Under the pieces are notes generated by a model. The model did no database searches, had not been told where the DNA came from, and saw only the letters and a list, made by a program, of their open reading frames with translations. From NCBI GenBank assembly GCA_009731375.1, contig BJOX01000281.1, forward strand, positions 586,215 to 650,214: a DNA stretch of 64,000 nucleotides, read 5' to 3'. This DNA is from Paulinella micropora (taxonomy: Eukaryota; Cercozoa; Imbricatea; Euglyphida). Shown here piece by piece: positions 28,634 to 38,545 of this stretch (the stretch's first letter is position 1; each line of letters opens with the position of its first letter). The position numbers and the translations under genes were made by a program.

Positions 28634-31333
28634 ATGTCGACAGAGACCGCCGAAGTGAGTGAATTCTCGGAGGCAGATCAAAGAAGAGAAGAAGAAGAAG
28701 CAGGAGGAGGAGGAGGAAGAGGATTGAATGAAGGAGGAGGAGGAGGATTGAATGAAGGAGGAGGAGGAGATGAAGGAGTAGGAGGAGGAGTAGAAGAGGG
28801 CTGGGATGATGAAGGAAGATATGGAGGAGACGAAGATGAAGGAGGATTTGAACAAGAAGAGACGGGAGGAGGAGGAGCATATGGTAATCCCTTACCACCT
28901 GCCTACACGGGAGGAGGAGGACGAAAAATGATCGACTTGATTCATAGTGATGGAGAGGAGATCACAGTGGAGGAACAACAGTGGGTGCAAGACCACTATG
29001 ACCTCACTAAAAAAGAGTTTGATAACAAGATGGGGGTAGAGAAGGATACCTATGTGTGGATCCCTCAGGATCAAAGAAGAGAGAAAAGTCGTGCTAAAAA
29101 GGATGTCTATATCCTATTATCAAACACAGCACAGCTCCTCGGCAAACTGGTCTCTGATCCAGAAGAGAGAAAGAAGATACAGCATATCAAGTTTGGGGAC
29201 ACACACACCCACCTTGAATTACTCGATGCTATCTTTGGGGTGTACACTCAAACCCTGATTTGGGAACGTACATACGGCCCACGATGTGAGGGTTACCTCC
29301 AGTACACAAACCCAAGAGCAACGGCCAGATTCCTCGCGACTGGTCAGGAGGCAGTCGATGTAACAAAAATGAAGACCAATCTGGGTTCGAAAAACTCGAG
29401 TGGCATATTTCATTTTTTTACAATGGAAATAAAGGCCTTGGAGGAGGGGAAGGCAGAGATGGAAAAAAGCATTAAGGCAGCAGGAGAAACTCATCCTGTG
29501 ATTGATGAGTTAGAGAAGACCGACAGAGTTCTGACCAAGATCAGACTGTTGATGGGTGCGTTACTGCACAAGGAGGCATGGAAGAGATGGATTCCTACCA
29601 AGGATCACTCTGTCCTTAAATCACTTAGTAACGCACCACCGGTCGCCAACAAAGCAGGTGTTGACCAATATGTGGAGAAATATAATTTTCTCAGATCTGC
29701 TTCTGAATTGGTGGCCTTTATCACTCATGCTCAAAAGCTGGTGATATCTGAGAAGAAGAAGGCGAAAGAGAATGAGGAGTTCGAGAAGACGATGAGACTG
29801 GAAAGAATGAAAGCAAAAGTGAGTGGTGCAAAGACACACCCTCCGACATATTTGACCCCACCAGCTCCTGCCCCACCAGCCCCTGCACCCTCGGGCTCAA
29901 CTACGGTGGTGGTCACAAACACGGAGAAGAAGGACAGACAGAACATCATAAATGCCTTCAAGGGGAAGAAAGGAGGAGTGGCAAGTCTCATGCTATATGC
30001 CAAGACGAGCTCAGACAAAGACTCTGATGCTTCGCTTTTGAGCAAGCTCAAAGAGATCAATGCCTGCATGAAGGCTTTTCCTTGCGACGAAACGCAGGAA
30101 TACGAGGCCCTTGTTACTGTTTTTGACCAATCTCTAGTCTCGGAGGGATTTGATCTGACACAGTACAAGTTTTTGAGAAAGAAGGAGGAGATTAAGAGAA
30201 ACAATGCAACAGGCCTAGACGCTCAGTGTGAACTGGCGGTGGCCACACTCATTTCATATTTTCAATCTCATGGATACCAGCATCTCTGCACTGGTACTCT
30301 CATAGGATTTGAAATCTTTGAGACAGTGGCGATGAGTTTGAGGAGTGCTGTTGGCTTGGCGGCGACCCTTACGGAGGTAGTTTCCTCCTATGGGCTATTC
30401 TATGGCCGCAAGTCGATCATCCTCTATTTCTTTTCGGCGTTACACACAGTTAACCCGAGTAAGCTTACTCAGCTCATACAACAATGCTCGACGTTTAGCT
30501 CAGTGAAGTCCAAGAACTTCCTCGAGACACACGTGTTCGAAAATACGGTTCAAAGCGTTGCTCCGTCAGCACTGTTTCAAGAAGTGATGAGTGCATGCTC
30601 AAACATGGACTCGCTCACGGAGGCACATACGGCACAGGCAGGCGGTGTACCTGTTGGCGCACAAGCCACGTACACAAACAGAGTTGCCGGTTGGAAGAGA
30701 CAGAGAGAGCCAGACCTGAAGACCGCATGTTGGAGGTGGTTCGCGGGCTTGCAGTGTAAGGCACAGATGGAGAACAGAGACTGCTCTTTCAATCATGATA
30801 GGCAGAACCCAACAGCAAGGGCAAATTTTCTGAGCAGGACGGAAGGCAAGGAACCGGGCCTTTTCAATATGCTTCAGATTGCCGCTGTGAACGAAGGTTG
30901 GTATGCCAATATGTGTGATGATGAGGAGTTACGAGAGGCAATCATTACCTACATGAAGAGGATGAAGGAGAAGAAGGAGGAAAGGGAGAGACAAAAGAAC
31001 TTAAAGGCCTCTCAAAGAGGACGAGAAGGAGGAGGAGGAGCAGGAGGAGGAGGAGGAGGAGGAGGAGGAGGAGGACGAGGACGAGGAACATGGAGAGGAG
31101 CCTCGAGGTGGCAGGGAACCCCTCAGAGAGGAAGAGGAGGAGGTCGGGGATATACCCCTTATGGAGGGAGAGCTGTTCGAGCTCCAGCCCCCCCACCCAG
31201 AGGAGGAGGAGGCTCGTGGGCAAGCTCCAACCCAAATTTCGGTCGAGCTCAGGCCTACAACACTGCCTCGGAGACCGATACGTCATCCTACCCGGACACT
31301 ACTCAAGGTAATCGTTTCGAGGTGGTGGAATGA
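28634..31333 (+). CDS. gag: Gypsy Gag-like protein
   Basis: 899 codons from ATG 28634, the first ATG of a long open frame after the leader. An acidic, Gly/Glu-rich N-terminus (about 1-100) is followed by a helical region (100-390), a Pro/Ala linker (about 405-425) and a second helical region to about 670. A CCCH-type zinc motif follows (ACWRWFAGLQCKAQ then RDCSFNHD, C-x8-C-x8-C-x3-H, about 695-720), and an RGG/Gly-Arg-rich tail (about 795-860). It would form the nucleocapsid particle and bind element RNA. A CCCH knuckle plus RGG box in place of the usual CCHC is unusual. It ends in TGA (31331-31333), and pol continues in the same frame. Confidence 0.9.
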   Translation: MSTETAEVSEFSEADQRREEEEAGGGGGRGLNEGGGGGLNEGGGGDEGVGGGVEEGWDDEGRYGGDEDEGGFEQEETGGGGAYGNPLPPAYTGGGGRKMIDLIHSDGEEITVEEQQWVQDHYDLTKKEFDNKMGVEKDTYVWIPQDQRREKSRAKKDVYILLSNTAQLLGKLVSDPEERKKIQHIKFGDTHTHLELLDAIFGVYTQTLIWERTYGPRCEGYLQYTNPRATARFLATGQEAVDVTKMKTNLGSKNSSGIFHFFTMEIKALEEGKAEMEKSIKAAGETHPVIDELEKTDRVLTKIRLLMGALLHKEAWKRWIPTKDHSVLKSLSNAPPVANKAGVDQYVEKYNFLRSASELVAFITHAQKLVISEKKKAKENEEFEKTMRLERMKAKVSGAKTHPPTYLTPPAPAPPAPAPSGSTTVVVTNTEKKDRQNIINAFKGKKGGVASLMLYAKTSSDKDSDASLLSKLKEINACMKAFPCDETQEYEALVTVFDQSLVSEGFDLTQYKFLRKKEEIKRNNATGLDAQCELAVATLISYFQSHGYQHLCTGTLIGFEIFETVAMSLRSAVGLAATLTEVVSSYGLFYGRKSIILYFFSALHTVNPSKLTQLIQQCSTFSSVKSKNFLETHVFENTVQSVAPSALFQEVMSACSNMDSLTEAHTAQAGGVPVGAQATYTNRVAGWKRQREPDLKTACWRWFAGLQCKAQMENRDCSFNHDRQNPTARANFLSRTEGKEPGLFNMLQIAAVNEGWYANMCDDEELREAIITYMKRMKEKKEERERQKNLKASQRGREGGGGAGGGGGGGGGGGRGRGTWRGASRWQGTPQRGRGGGRGYTPYGGRAVRAPAPPPRGGGGSWASSNPNFGRAQAYNTASETDTSSYPDTTQGNRFEVVE

Positions 31334-34300
31334 CTGGAGGGGGAAGAAGAGAGGAAGGAGAAGACTGTGAAGTTTAACCCTAAAGTCACAGTGCTTTCTA
31401 ATGCTGTTGTGCAGACTGGGCCAACGCTTCCTCTATGTGAAAACAAAGATGTGGGTACACAGAGACTGCAGCCCCAAGGTAGTCTCATACCCGTTCATAC
31501 AGCACGGTTACCAATGATAACTGATGCAAATAGGAAGGCGAGACTTGCGATGGAGGCGAGGAGGCCAATGGCAGACGTATCGCCTCGGCCAAGCAAACAA
31601 CCACGAACAGACTCAATGTCTACGGTCGCGGCGGGTGGCGAGCAAAAAGACAATGTGTGTACTCAAGTACCACAAGACAATGTCGCTCAAATAGTAAACG
31701 CACCAGTACCGCAGAATAATAAAAATGTTAATGAGGTGAAGCAGGAGGAGAAGAAGGAGGAGTTGAAAAACTTAGAGACAAGACTCCAAAATTTGGAACG
31801 TAAAGTTCTTGTTCTCGCAGCCAATATACACAGGCCCGATGCTCTGTGTTATACGGAACTTTATTGTGAAACATTGAAGACAATATTAAAAGTTGGTAAT
31901 GATACGATGGCGAATATTAATATTGTCGGCAGGAAGTTTTTTAATCGATACCGGGACTGGGTGGACGGAAATATGAAAAAGTCAACGGGCACTCTCAAAG
32001 GAGTGAGCAGCCGGACGGATATCACGGGAATCATCACACTGACCTTTAAATTGAAATCCGCACGAGTATACCGTATGGACCTCTATGTCGTCCCCGGTTA
32101 CCACGGGTCAATATTACTATCGTATGACCAATTGGCTACGATGGGGGCTGTGATTGATTGCGCCGCACGGCGAGTGATATATGGAGTAAAAAGAGGAGAA
32201 GAGAACGATATTGATCCCTTCAACGCTACTGACTCTTATGAGGCTTATGAGCTGAGTCTAGCGACGGATCACAAAAAGATGGCCATCGCACATGAGGCAC
32301 TTGAGGTGTACGTTCACCCCCATGTCGTAAGACCGGATGAACTGTCCTGGACCGACAATTGGGAATCCCAAGTGTGCACTGTCACAGTTCCGACATGCCA
32401 TTGGGACAAAAAGTCTATTGATGACTTAATCGAGAAGCGAAAGGAGGAGATTATATGTGTCGCACAAAGAAGCCCGTCGTTGGCGAGATTCGCGGAAGGA
32501 GTAGGAACAGATGTCCATATTACTAACGGATACTGTTTCCATGCGAAAGTAGGAGAAGAAAAAAGGGAGGCGTTTGTACCAAGGAGAACGGGGCGAATCC
32601 CGGATACTCCACCAGAAACTATTAAAAGTTTTATTACTGATTTCTGGGGTGACGAGCCCACGTGGCCGCGTTCACTGTCTGAAGTGAAGAAATGCTTACG
32701 GACTTTATTCGAAAATAATAAGCCGTATACTATTATCCTGCCATATAATGAGAAGGCGATATGGGCGCAGGAAATAAGGGACCGGCTTATTGATCATCCT
32801 ATACCGGTATACTCTCGCAAGCAACAGCTAGTGGTGGCTTGTCGTATGGGAACTCGTGAGCAGAGCAGTGCATACAAGCGGAAGCTCAGAGACCTCGACA
32901 AGTTGAAATTGATACCGCAAGCATTCACATGCTTTGATGGTTTTTACACCCGTAAAGCTCCTTTGCAATACGCGAGACTCATTGACATGCTGGTGGAGCT
33001 CGGTAAAGATGATGAGCCGGACACGGTCACGTATGAAAAGACGGGCCTAGATGATGTCTCGGAAGAGGACTTAGGCTTGGAGGAGGACAGAGAACCCCTC
33101 AAGCAGCATAAGCAGATGTCTGATGAAGATTTTCAAGAGGCGGCGCGGAAAATATTGGAAGAAGGAGTAGGCACGGAGAAGGAGAAGGAGCTTTTAAAAG
33201 CCAAATTAGAGGCGAACAAGGAAATTTTTGACCCTCCACATGCAGGTGGTGTCAAGCCTGAAGATTTCACTGCGGTTATTTACAAAATACCGGGTGCGGA
33301 GCCGTCACCGGCACCACGAAGGGCGAATTTGAGTATACATGAGGCGAAGATAGCGGAGGAGCTAGCAAGACAGCTGCTCAATGAGGACTTTATTGAGAGA
33401 TCAACATCTTCAATAGTCTCACAACCGAGAATAGTGCCGAAGCCAGGAGGAGAATGGCGCCTGACAGTTAACTATGCTCGTGTTAACAAGGTGCTGGAGG
33501 AAGAGAGAAATCCTCTCCCGACATTAGAAGAAGGAAGGAGAGTACTGCGGAATGCAAAATTCTATTCGGTCATTGACCTTAAGAATGGCTTCTGGCAGAT
33601 ACCACTGGAGGAAAAGTCCAGATGGCTGACGGCGTTTGTGGTGGGTATGGAAATATACCAATGGAAAGTGCTTCCGATGGGCCTCAAGCAAGCCCCAGGA
33701 CTTTTCCAGAAGGCGATGCAGAAGATGTTGAGCAGTCAGTACGATGATTTGTCTGACGGTGGCTTTATGAGAAGGCGGGGACAGAAGGCGGGAGAATATG
33801 CATTTTGCTATATCGATGACATTATCGTATACTCTAACACAATGGAGGAGCATATCGATCATTTGTCCGATATATTCAGGCGCATCGGAGCTTTTGGCCT
33901 GAAGTGCAATCTAAAGAAGTGTCAACTTGCCAAGACGAGTGTGACATACTTAGGGTACGAGATCTCCCATAATCGAGTCTCGATATCCAAAGAGAAGAGG
34001 GAGGAGATTATGAATCGACCGATACCGAAGAACCGCACTGAATTGCACTCATTCCTTGCGATGGCGCAATACTATAGCCAGTTTATACCCGATTGGGGTG
34101 CAACACGGGCTAAAGTGGAGAAAATGATAGATTTTGGAGACTTTGAGAAGTGGGACGAAGAGGCTTTGCAAGCGTTTCATGCGCTCAAAGATCTCATTTA
34201 CAAAGACCCGAAAGACGGAGGACTGGTGTTAACGATGCCCGACTTTACGAAACAATTCGTAGTCGATACAGACGCATCTAAGTTTGCGATTGGGGCTGTA

Positions 34301-37147
34301 TTACAACAAGAGGATGAGGAGAAGAAATTACGCCCAATCATGTTTATTAGTAGGAAGTTGTGTGCGGCGGAGAGAAACTATTGCACAAGGCAAAGAGAGG
34401 CGTTGGCGGTAGTATGGGCCCTCAAGAGGCTCAGAGAGTATTTGTGGGGAGGACCTCAATTTACTGTCAGAACTGATCATCATAACCTGTTATGGTTGAT
34501 GAATCATGAACAGACGGGACGGCTGGCGCGGTGGCAAGCGTTCTTGTCTTGTTTCGATTTTACAATGGTCCATCTACCGGGAAAGCGAAATGTGGTCGCT
34601 GATAGCCTCTCTAGGCTAGAGTTTAACTCAGAAGTATCGGCGTTGGTGTCCACGGTGGAGATGGAAGACTTGTCCACTGACAAGGTGTATGAGGTCAGCC
34701 ACATTGAGGCGATGGAGATGGCGAGTGGAGTCCGATATGACCGCACAGGTCTACGGTACAGTCCACAAGGCCCGGATCACGGGATATGTTGTGAGCTACA
34801 TACCCAGGAGGACGCTGAGTGGTCCTATGAGGTATATGAGAATGCGAAGGCGAACATAAGAGAGGAAGAGGAGACGCAGGAAGTTTATGCGGAGCCTCCT
34901 CAAGAGCGGAGAAGTGACCTAGACGATGACCCGGAAAGAATCGGGGTACGGCTAGAAGATGGTACTATCCATATAGCCTCGCCTACCGCATGGAGGCAAC
35001 AACAGGCTCAAGATCCGGAGTTTAAAGAACTGATACAGTTATATCAGAACCCGGATGAGCTACGGATGACGAAAGCGATCAAAGATCAGATGAAGGAGAT
35101 GGGATGGAGAGATGGTCTACTGTGGTACAAGGGCCTTCACGGTCGCTATGCGTCACAGCCGGACAAATGGACCCTTTGGGTACCGGAGAGTCTGAGACGA
35201 TTTATATTTGTCGCAGCCCACAATTGCCCACTTTTGGCGCATCCGGGTCGACAACGAACTCATATGTTCGTAGCGAGGCGATTCTGGTGGAAGAAGATGA
35301 AGGAGGAGATAGATCAGGCGGTGGATGCATGCATCCCGTGCAAGATAAACAAAACACCACTGAAGGCAAATTTCGGCCTGATTGGCGAATTTCCTCTTCA
35401 TGCGGGGATGTTTGAGTTTATACACATTGATCATGTGGGACCTTTCCCAGAATCGAAGGATGGTTACAAATACCTCCTTACGGCTATTGACAGAGCCACC
35501 AACTATGTGTGGATCATCCCTGTCAAAGACGTTACCGGCAAGACGACGGCCGAGGCGCTGATCGATAGGATCATCTCACAGATCGGAGTACCAAGAAAGA
35601 TATGTTCTGATCGAGGCTCGGACTTTAATAACGAGGTCATCGACAAACTATCTAAGTATTACGGGATGAAATGGCAATATGTTACTGCCTATAACCCGCG
35701 AGCAAATGGGAAAATCGAGCGGGTACACAGACCCCTCAAAGCCTCGCTAAAGATGTATTGCACGAAGAAGGAGAATCAAAGAGCATGGGTCGAGGCAGCA
35801 CCATCATTTGCGTTTGCAATGAACTGTCTACCCTCTACGGCGTTAGGAGGCTCGAAGAGCTCAATCTCGCCATATCAGTTAGTATATGGGCGTGAGCCTG
35901 ATATCCCGACTTCGCTCCTTCACCCAAAAGACACTTGGGCGGATGCGGATGAGTTGTTTGGGATGAGACTTAGAGTGAAGATGGAGGCGGAACAAATAGT
36001 CAGGGCGCATAGAGAGGCGGAGCGCCGAAAGACTGATGCTGAAGGGGTGCGACAAGCGCACTTGGATCAGATCAAGTTCCAGGTCGGGGATATTGTACTA
36101 TTGTACCATCCTCAAGTCCCGAAGGGAGTCAGCTCTAAGCTGTTCACTCACTGGAAAGGACCTTATCAGATTATGGAACAGACGGGACCTCTGAATTACA
36201 AGATCAGGGGTAGAGGGAAGGTGCAAATTGTGAATGTAAGAAGGCTGATTAAGTATGATCCCTTCTTACTGGAAGATGAATCCGTTGAGGAGGCGTTAAA
36301 ACGGATGAAGGATGATTTCAAAGAGGTGCCGCCCATCCACAAGGAGGCTGGCATAGACCAAGACGATGCTTATCGGGCACCGATAGCTGAGAAGGAGGAG
36401 AGTGAGGTGGACAGCAAGGAGAAGACTGACCGCATAAGCGCGGTGGGGACTCAGTCCAAGTCTCCGCGAGAGCATAGCGGAAAGAAGGAGAAGATCACAG
36501 AGGCGCAGCTAAGGAGAGCGCGGAATGATCTTATCAACGACCAACCGAGGAAGGCGATGAGGTCGATGAGATCAAAGGACGTCCACCAGGAGGAGGAGGG
36601 GACGGACACTGACCCAAACGCGGGCAACGTTGAGATTGTCCATGAGCGATGGAAGGAAGGCGATGCGATAGCAACCATCGCATGGGTGAAAAATGTTTTC
36701 TATCTGATGAGACCAGCGGAACAACATGTCGCTGATGACACTCTCTCAGACTTATACTTGATGCGGGTCGTGGCGGTCCCACGACAGATGCGTGTCACAC
36801 GGACACTCAAAATATCATCAGCCGCAAAGATAGTACAACCGATACTCCAGTTCTGGAGAAGTATGGACCCGGTTGAGGATCCAAAGGCAAGACATTATCT
36901 GCCAGTATATAAAGACGCAAAAAGTCTCGAGACATGGGATGATACAATTACTCCCAGAGACAAGGATTACACTGCGTGGACCATTCAGACACTGCCAAGA
37001 GGAGTGCTTGATGTCCCTTTTGAATTATCGTTGGGCGGAATCCCTAATAAGATCTGGGACATTCTCGAACAGTCAAAGTTCGATCTGACTTTTGTTGGTG
37101 GTCCTCCACCAGGCAAAGAAATCCGCGCCAGACGACGAAGGCAGTGA
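31334..37147 (+). CDS. pol: Gypsy Pol polyprotein (in frame with Gag behind a TGA)
   Basis: About 1,937 codons, open from the base after the gag TGA. No ATG lies near the start, so expression probably needs read-through of TGA. Domains: aspartic-protease-like region with DTMAN at 31901-31915; a pre-RT domain containing YCFHAK and WGDEPTWP; RT with VIDLKNGFWQIPL and catalytic YIDD (33809-33820); RNase H with VDTDASKFAIGAVL and RTDHHNLLWL; integrase zinc finger (HNCPLLAHPGR... then CIPCK), D-D-E core with IDHVGPF, SDRGSDFN and NGKIERVHRP; a GPY-type segment (WKGPYQIMEQTGPLNYKIRG). A C-terminal extension of about 300 residues matches nothing I know. Stop TGA 37145-37147. Confidence 0.95.
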   Translation: MEGEEERKEKTVKFNPKVTVLSNAVVQTGPTLPLCENKDVGTQRLQPQGSLIPVHTARLPMITDANRKARLAMEARRPMADVSPRPSKQPRTDSMSTVAAGGEQKDNVCTQVPQDNVAQIVNAPVPQNNKNVNEVKQEEKKEELKNLETRLQNLERKVLVLAANIHRPDALCYTELYCETLKTILKVGNDTMANINIVGRKFFNRYRDWVDGNMKKSTGTLKGVSSRTDITGIITLTFKLKSARVYRMDLYVVPGYHGSILLSYDQLATMGAVIDCAARRVIYGVKRGEENDIDPFNATDSYEAYELSLATDHKKMAIAHEALEVYVHPHVVRPDELSWTDNWESQVCTVTVPTCHWDKKSIDDLIEKRKEEIICVAQRSPSLARFAEGVGTDVHITNGYCFHAKVGEEKREAFVPRRTGRIPDTPPETIKSFITDFWGDEPTWPRSLSEVKKCLRTLFENNKPYTIILPYNEKAIWAQEIRDRLIDHPIPVYSRKQQLVVACRMGTREQSSAYKRKLRDLDKLKLIPQAFTCFDGFYTRKAPLQYARLIDMLVELGKDDEPDTVTYEKTGLDDVSEEDLGLEEDREPLKQHKQMSDEDFQEAARKILEEGVGTEKEKELLKAKLEANKEIFDPPHAGGVKPEDFTAVIYKIPGAEPSPAPRRANLSIHEAKIAEELARQLLNEDFIERSTSSIVSQPRIVPKPGGEWRLTVNYARVNKVLEEERNPLPTLEEGRRVLRNAKFYSVIDLKNGFWQIPLEEKSRWLTAFVVGMEIYQWKVLPMGLKQAPGLFQKAMQKMLSSQYDDLSDGGFMRRRGQKAGEYAFCYIDDIIVYSNTMEEHIDHLSDIFRRIGAFGLKCNLKKCQLAKTSVTYLGYEISHNRVSISKEKREEIMNRPIPKNRTELHSFLAMAQYYSQFIPDWGATRAKVEKMIDFGDFEKWDEEALQAFHALKDLIYKDPKDGGLVLTMPDFTKQFVVDTDASKFAIGAVLQQEDEEKKLRPIMFISRKLCAAERNYCTRQREALAVVWALKRLREYLWGGPQFTVRTDHHNLLWLMNHEQTGRLARWQAFLSCFDFTMVHLPGKRNVVADSLSRLEFNSEVSALVSTVEMEDLSTDKVYEVSHIEAMEMASGVRYDRTGLRYSPQGPDHGICCELHTQEDAEWSYEVYENAKANIREEEETQEVYAEPPQERRSDLDDDPERIGVRLEDGTIHIASPTAWRQQQAQDPEFKELIQLYQNPDELRMTKAIKDQMKEMGWRDGLLWYKGLHGRYASQPDKWTLWVPESLRRFIFVAAHNCPLLAHPGRQRTHMFVARRFWWKKMKEEIDQAVDACIPCKINKTPLKANFGLIGEFPLHAGMFEFIHIDHVGPFPESKDGYKYLLTAIDRATNYVWIIPVKDVTGKTTAEALIDRIISQIGVPRKICSDRGSDFNNEVIDKLSKYYGMKWQYVTAYNPRANGKIERVHRPLKASLKMYCTKKENQRAWVEAAPSFAFAMNCLPSTALGGSKSSISPYQLVYGREPDIPTSLLHPKDTWADADELFGMRLRVKMEAEQIVRAHREAERRKTDAEGVRQAHLDQIKFQVGDIVLLYHPQVPKGVSSKLFTHWKGPYQIMEQTGPLNYKIRGRGKVQIVNVRRLIKYDPFLLEDESVEEALKRMKDDFKEVPPIHKEAGIDQDDAYRAPIAEKEESEVDSKEKTDRISAVGTQSKSPREHSGKKEKITEAQLRRARNDLINDQPRKAMRSMRSKDVHQEEEGTDTDPNAGNVEIVHERWKEGDAIATIAWVKNVFYLMRPAEQHVADDTLSDLYLMRVVAVPRQMRVTRTLKISSAAKIVQPILQFWRSMDPVEDPKARHYLPVYKDAKSLETWDDTITPRDKDYTAWTIQTLPRGVLDVPFELSLGGIPNKIWDILEQSKFDLTFVGGPPPGKEIRARRRRQ

Positions 37148-37978
37148 CAAAGAAACTATTTTTCTTTATGCGTCTCAAATAAACTGATTGATTGCCCACG
37201 GCGTATCATGATTTGATCATGCATCATCAGTTATCAATATGAATATTAAAAAGACTCAGTGATATAACTTGGCATTCGATCGCAACATACGAGTGCGAAA
37301 GGTCGATCGACGATGATACTACACCGTATACGGGGATCGCTAGTGTATTGAGCGATGGTGTTCCCGGGTATGACCCTTTCCAAGTCCTGGGATGATGTTC
37401 TCGAAAATGAAATGTTCTCTGAAACTTTCATTAAATTATTTTTTACGATAGATTATATACTGTCGTACCTGAGCACGGTCAATCTCTACTTGTGTCGGTA
37501 TATCGCAGGGTCGGGTACATACACCTCGACTTCGGATATAGCTATTAGGACTGGCCCCCTAATACTATATCATAGGATATCCGCCTTATACAAGGGTATG
37601 TCATTAAAAAAGACAATGTACTTACGATCTCCCTGTGAATAATAATAATAATAATGATAATGATAAGAAGAAGAAGGAGATCAAAGGGGGAATCGTACTA
37701 CAGCACCACGTTGCTTGTATTTTTTTATTAATTGTACGTTTGTTCTTGACATACTGCCGAAAAAAAAAAGAAAAAAAAAGAAATTGAGGGGAAGGAGTTC
37801 AAAAATTACAAGAAATGCTAGAGAATCCGCTTTGATGTGCCGTATGAGGATATATTTATCGTCTTTTAGCGTCTATACGTGGGTCGATGCGCTGTGTGGC
37901 ATGACTCCATAGCGCATACTATTTGCAGAAAGAAATCAGAAGGTGTATGACGAAAATGCTATTTCCGTCATAAAATCG

Positions 37979-38012
37979 GGAGGGGGTACTGTANNNNNNN
38001 NNNAGGGAGTAC
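37979..38012 (+). promoter_or_regulatory. Gypsy polypurine tract, duplicated across a gap
   Basis: GGGAGGGGGTAC is followed by TGTA and then a 10-N gap, after which AGGGAGTAC and the LTR start TGTATGC appear. The purine tract directly before TGTA is the expected plus-strand primer. Its near repetition on both sides of the gap suggests an unmerged contig overlap. Confidence 0.75.
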
Positions 38013-38248
38013 TGTATGCATCACCCCCCGGATAGCCGGTAAAAATACCTTTTCCTGGTGACAGGTGCACCAGCTTGTTTTTCAGTATTATTTGTCAGGA
38101 TTGGACCTGATGCTATTTTATTCCTGGTCTGTTGCAGTTTTCCTTTTTGGCTTCACTGAGCTAATACAACGAGACATCATTCTCATTCTTGAGGACTGTG
38201 TTTGGTTGTATTACCGACTTTTTACGAGCTAACGTTGGGGGCATTACA
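38013..38248 (+). repeat. Gypsy 3' LTR
   Basis: 236 bases, about 97-98% identical to the 5' LTR, followed by the TATC target duplicate and then viral-type A/T-rich DNA. Confidence 0.93.
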
Positions 38249-38345
38249 TATCCGCATTCGCATTTATATCTTTTCTCATTCTATGTTTTGTTATAATCTT
38301 TCTTGTATTACTTAACTTTTTCATCATTATATTTCTTCCAAACTT
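38249..38345 (-). pseudogene. Viral zinc-finger gene, 5' part
   Basis: Minus-strand frame with YKCECG directly beside the gypsy target duplicate. With the segment at 27610 it makes a C-x-C-x11-H-x5-H finger with the same spacing as the intact one. A stop lies about 10 codons upstream, so the true start is unclear or already frameshifted. Confidence 0.7.
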
Positions 38346-38350
38346 CGTAT

Positions 38351-38545
38351 TTAGATTATGTTTTCTTCATAAAATTTGTTTGCTTGCTGTTCTGCTTGCT
38401 CCTTATTTCTTATTCCATTAATACAAAAGTTTTTTACTTTCGTTTTACCTTCTTCACCCCATCTTACAACAACCATTGACTTTTTTAAACATACACACCG
38501 CCCTTGTTGATTTTCTGTGGAACTTCTGTCATGATATACCAACAA
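38351..38545 (-). CDS. Small viral-type protein, unknown function
   Basis: 64 codons, starting MLVYHDRSS at about 38545 and ending in a stop at 38351. Contains GRCVCLKKSMVVVRWG and KVKNFCINGIRNKEQAEQQA. A basic strand followed by a helix loosely recalls small AP2-like or KilA-like DNA-binding modules of viruses. It lies upstream of the zinc-finger gene on the same strand. The remaining viral DNA ends near 38640. Confidence 0.5.
   Translation of the reverse strand: MLVYHDRSSTENQQGRCVCLKKSMVVVRWGEEGKTKVKNFCINGIRNKEQAEQQANKFYEENII

Larger units (their letters stand above)
27611..38248 (+). mobile_element. Ty3/gypsy LTR retrotransposon, nearly complete
   Basis: Direct LTRs at 27611-27847 and 38013-38248 differ at about five bases plus one A indel. 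Each starts TGTA and ends TTACA, and the element is flanked by a 4-bp duplication (TATC at 27607-27610 and 38249-38252). It contains a primer-binding site, a 786-base leader, gag, a long in-frame pol, a purine tract and both LTRs. Domain order protease, RT, RNase H, integrase is that of Ty3/gypsy. High LTR identity and intact frames indicate a recent insertion. One 10-N gap (37994-38003) lies just before the 3' LTR. Confidence 0.97.

Noticed and set aside
31331-31333. Nuclear code with TGA reassigned to an amino acid
   Set aside because: Other intact genes here (gene C, gypsy pol, the viral protein) end naturally in TGA, so read-through in this element is simpler.
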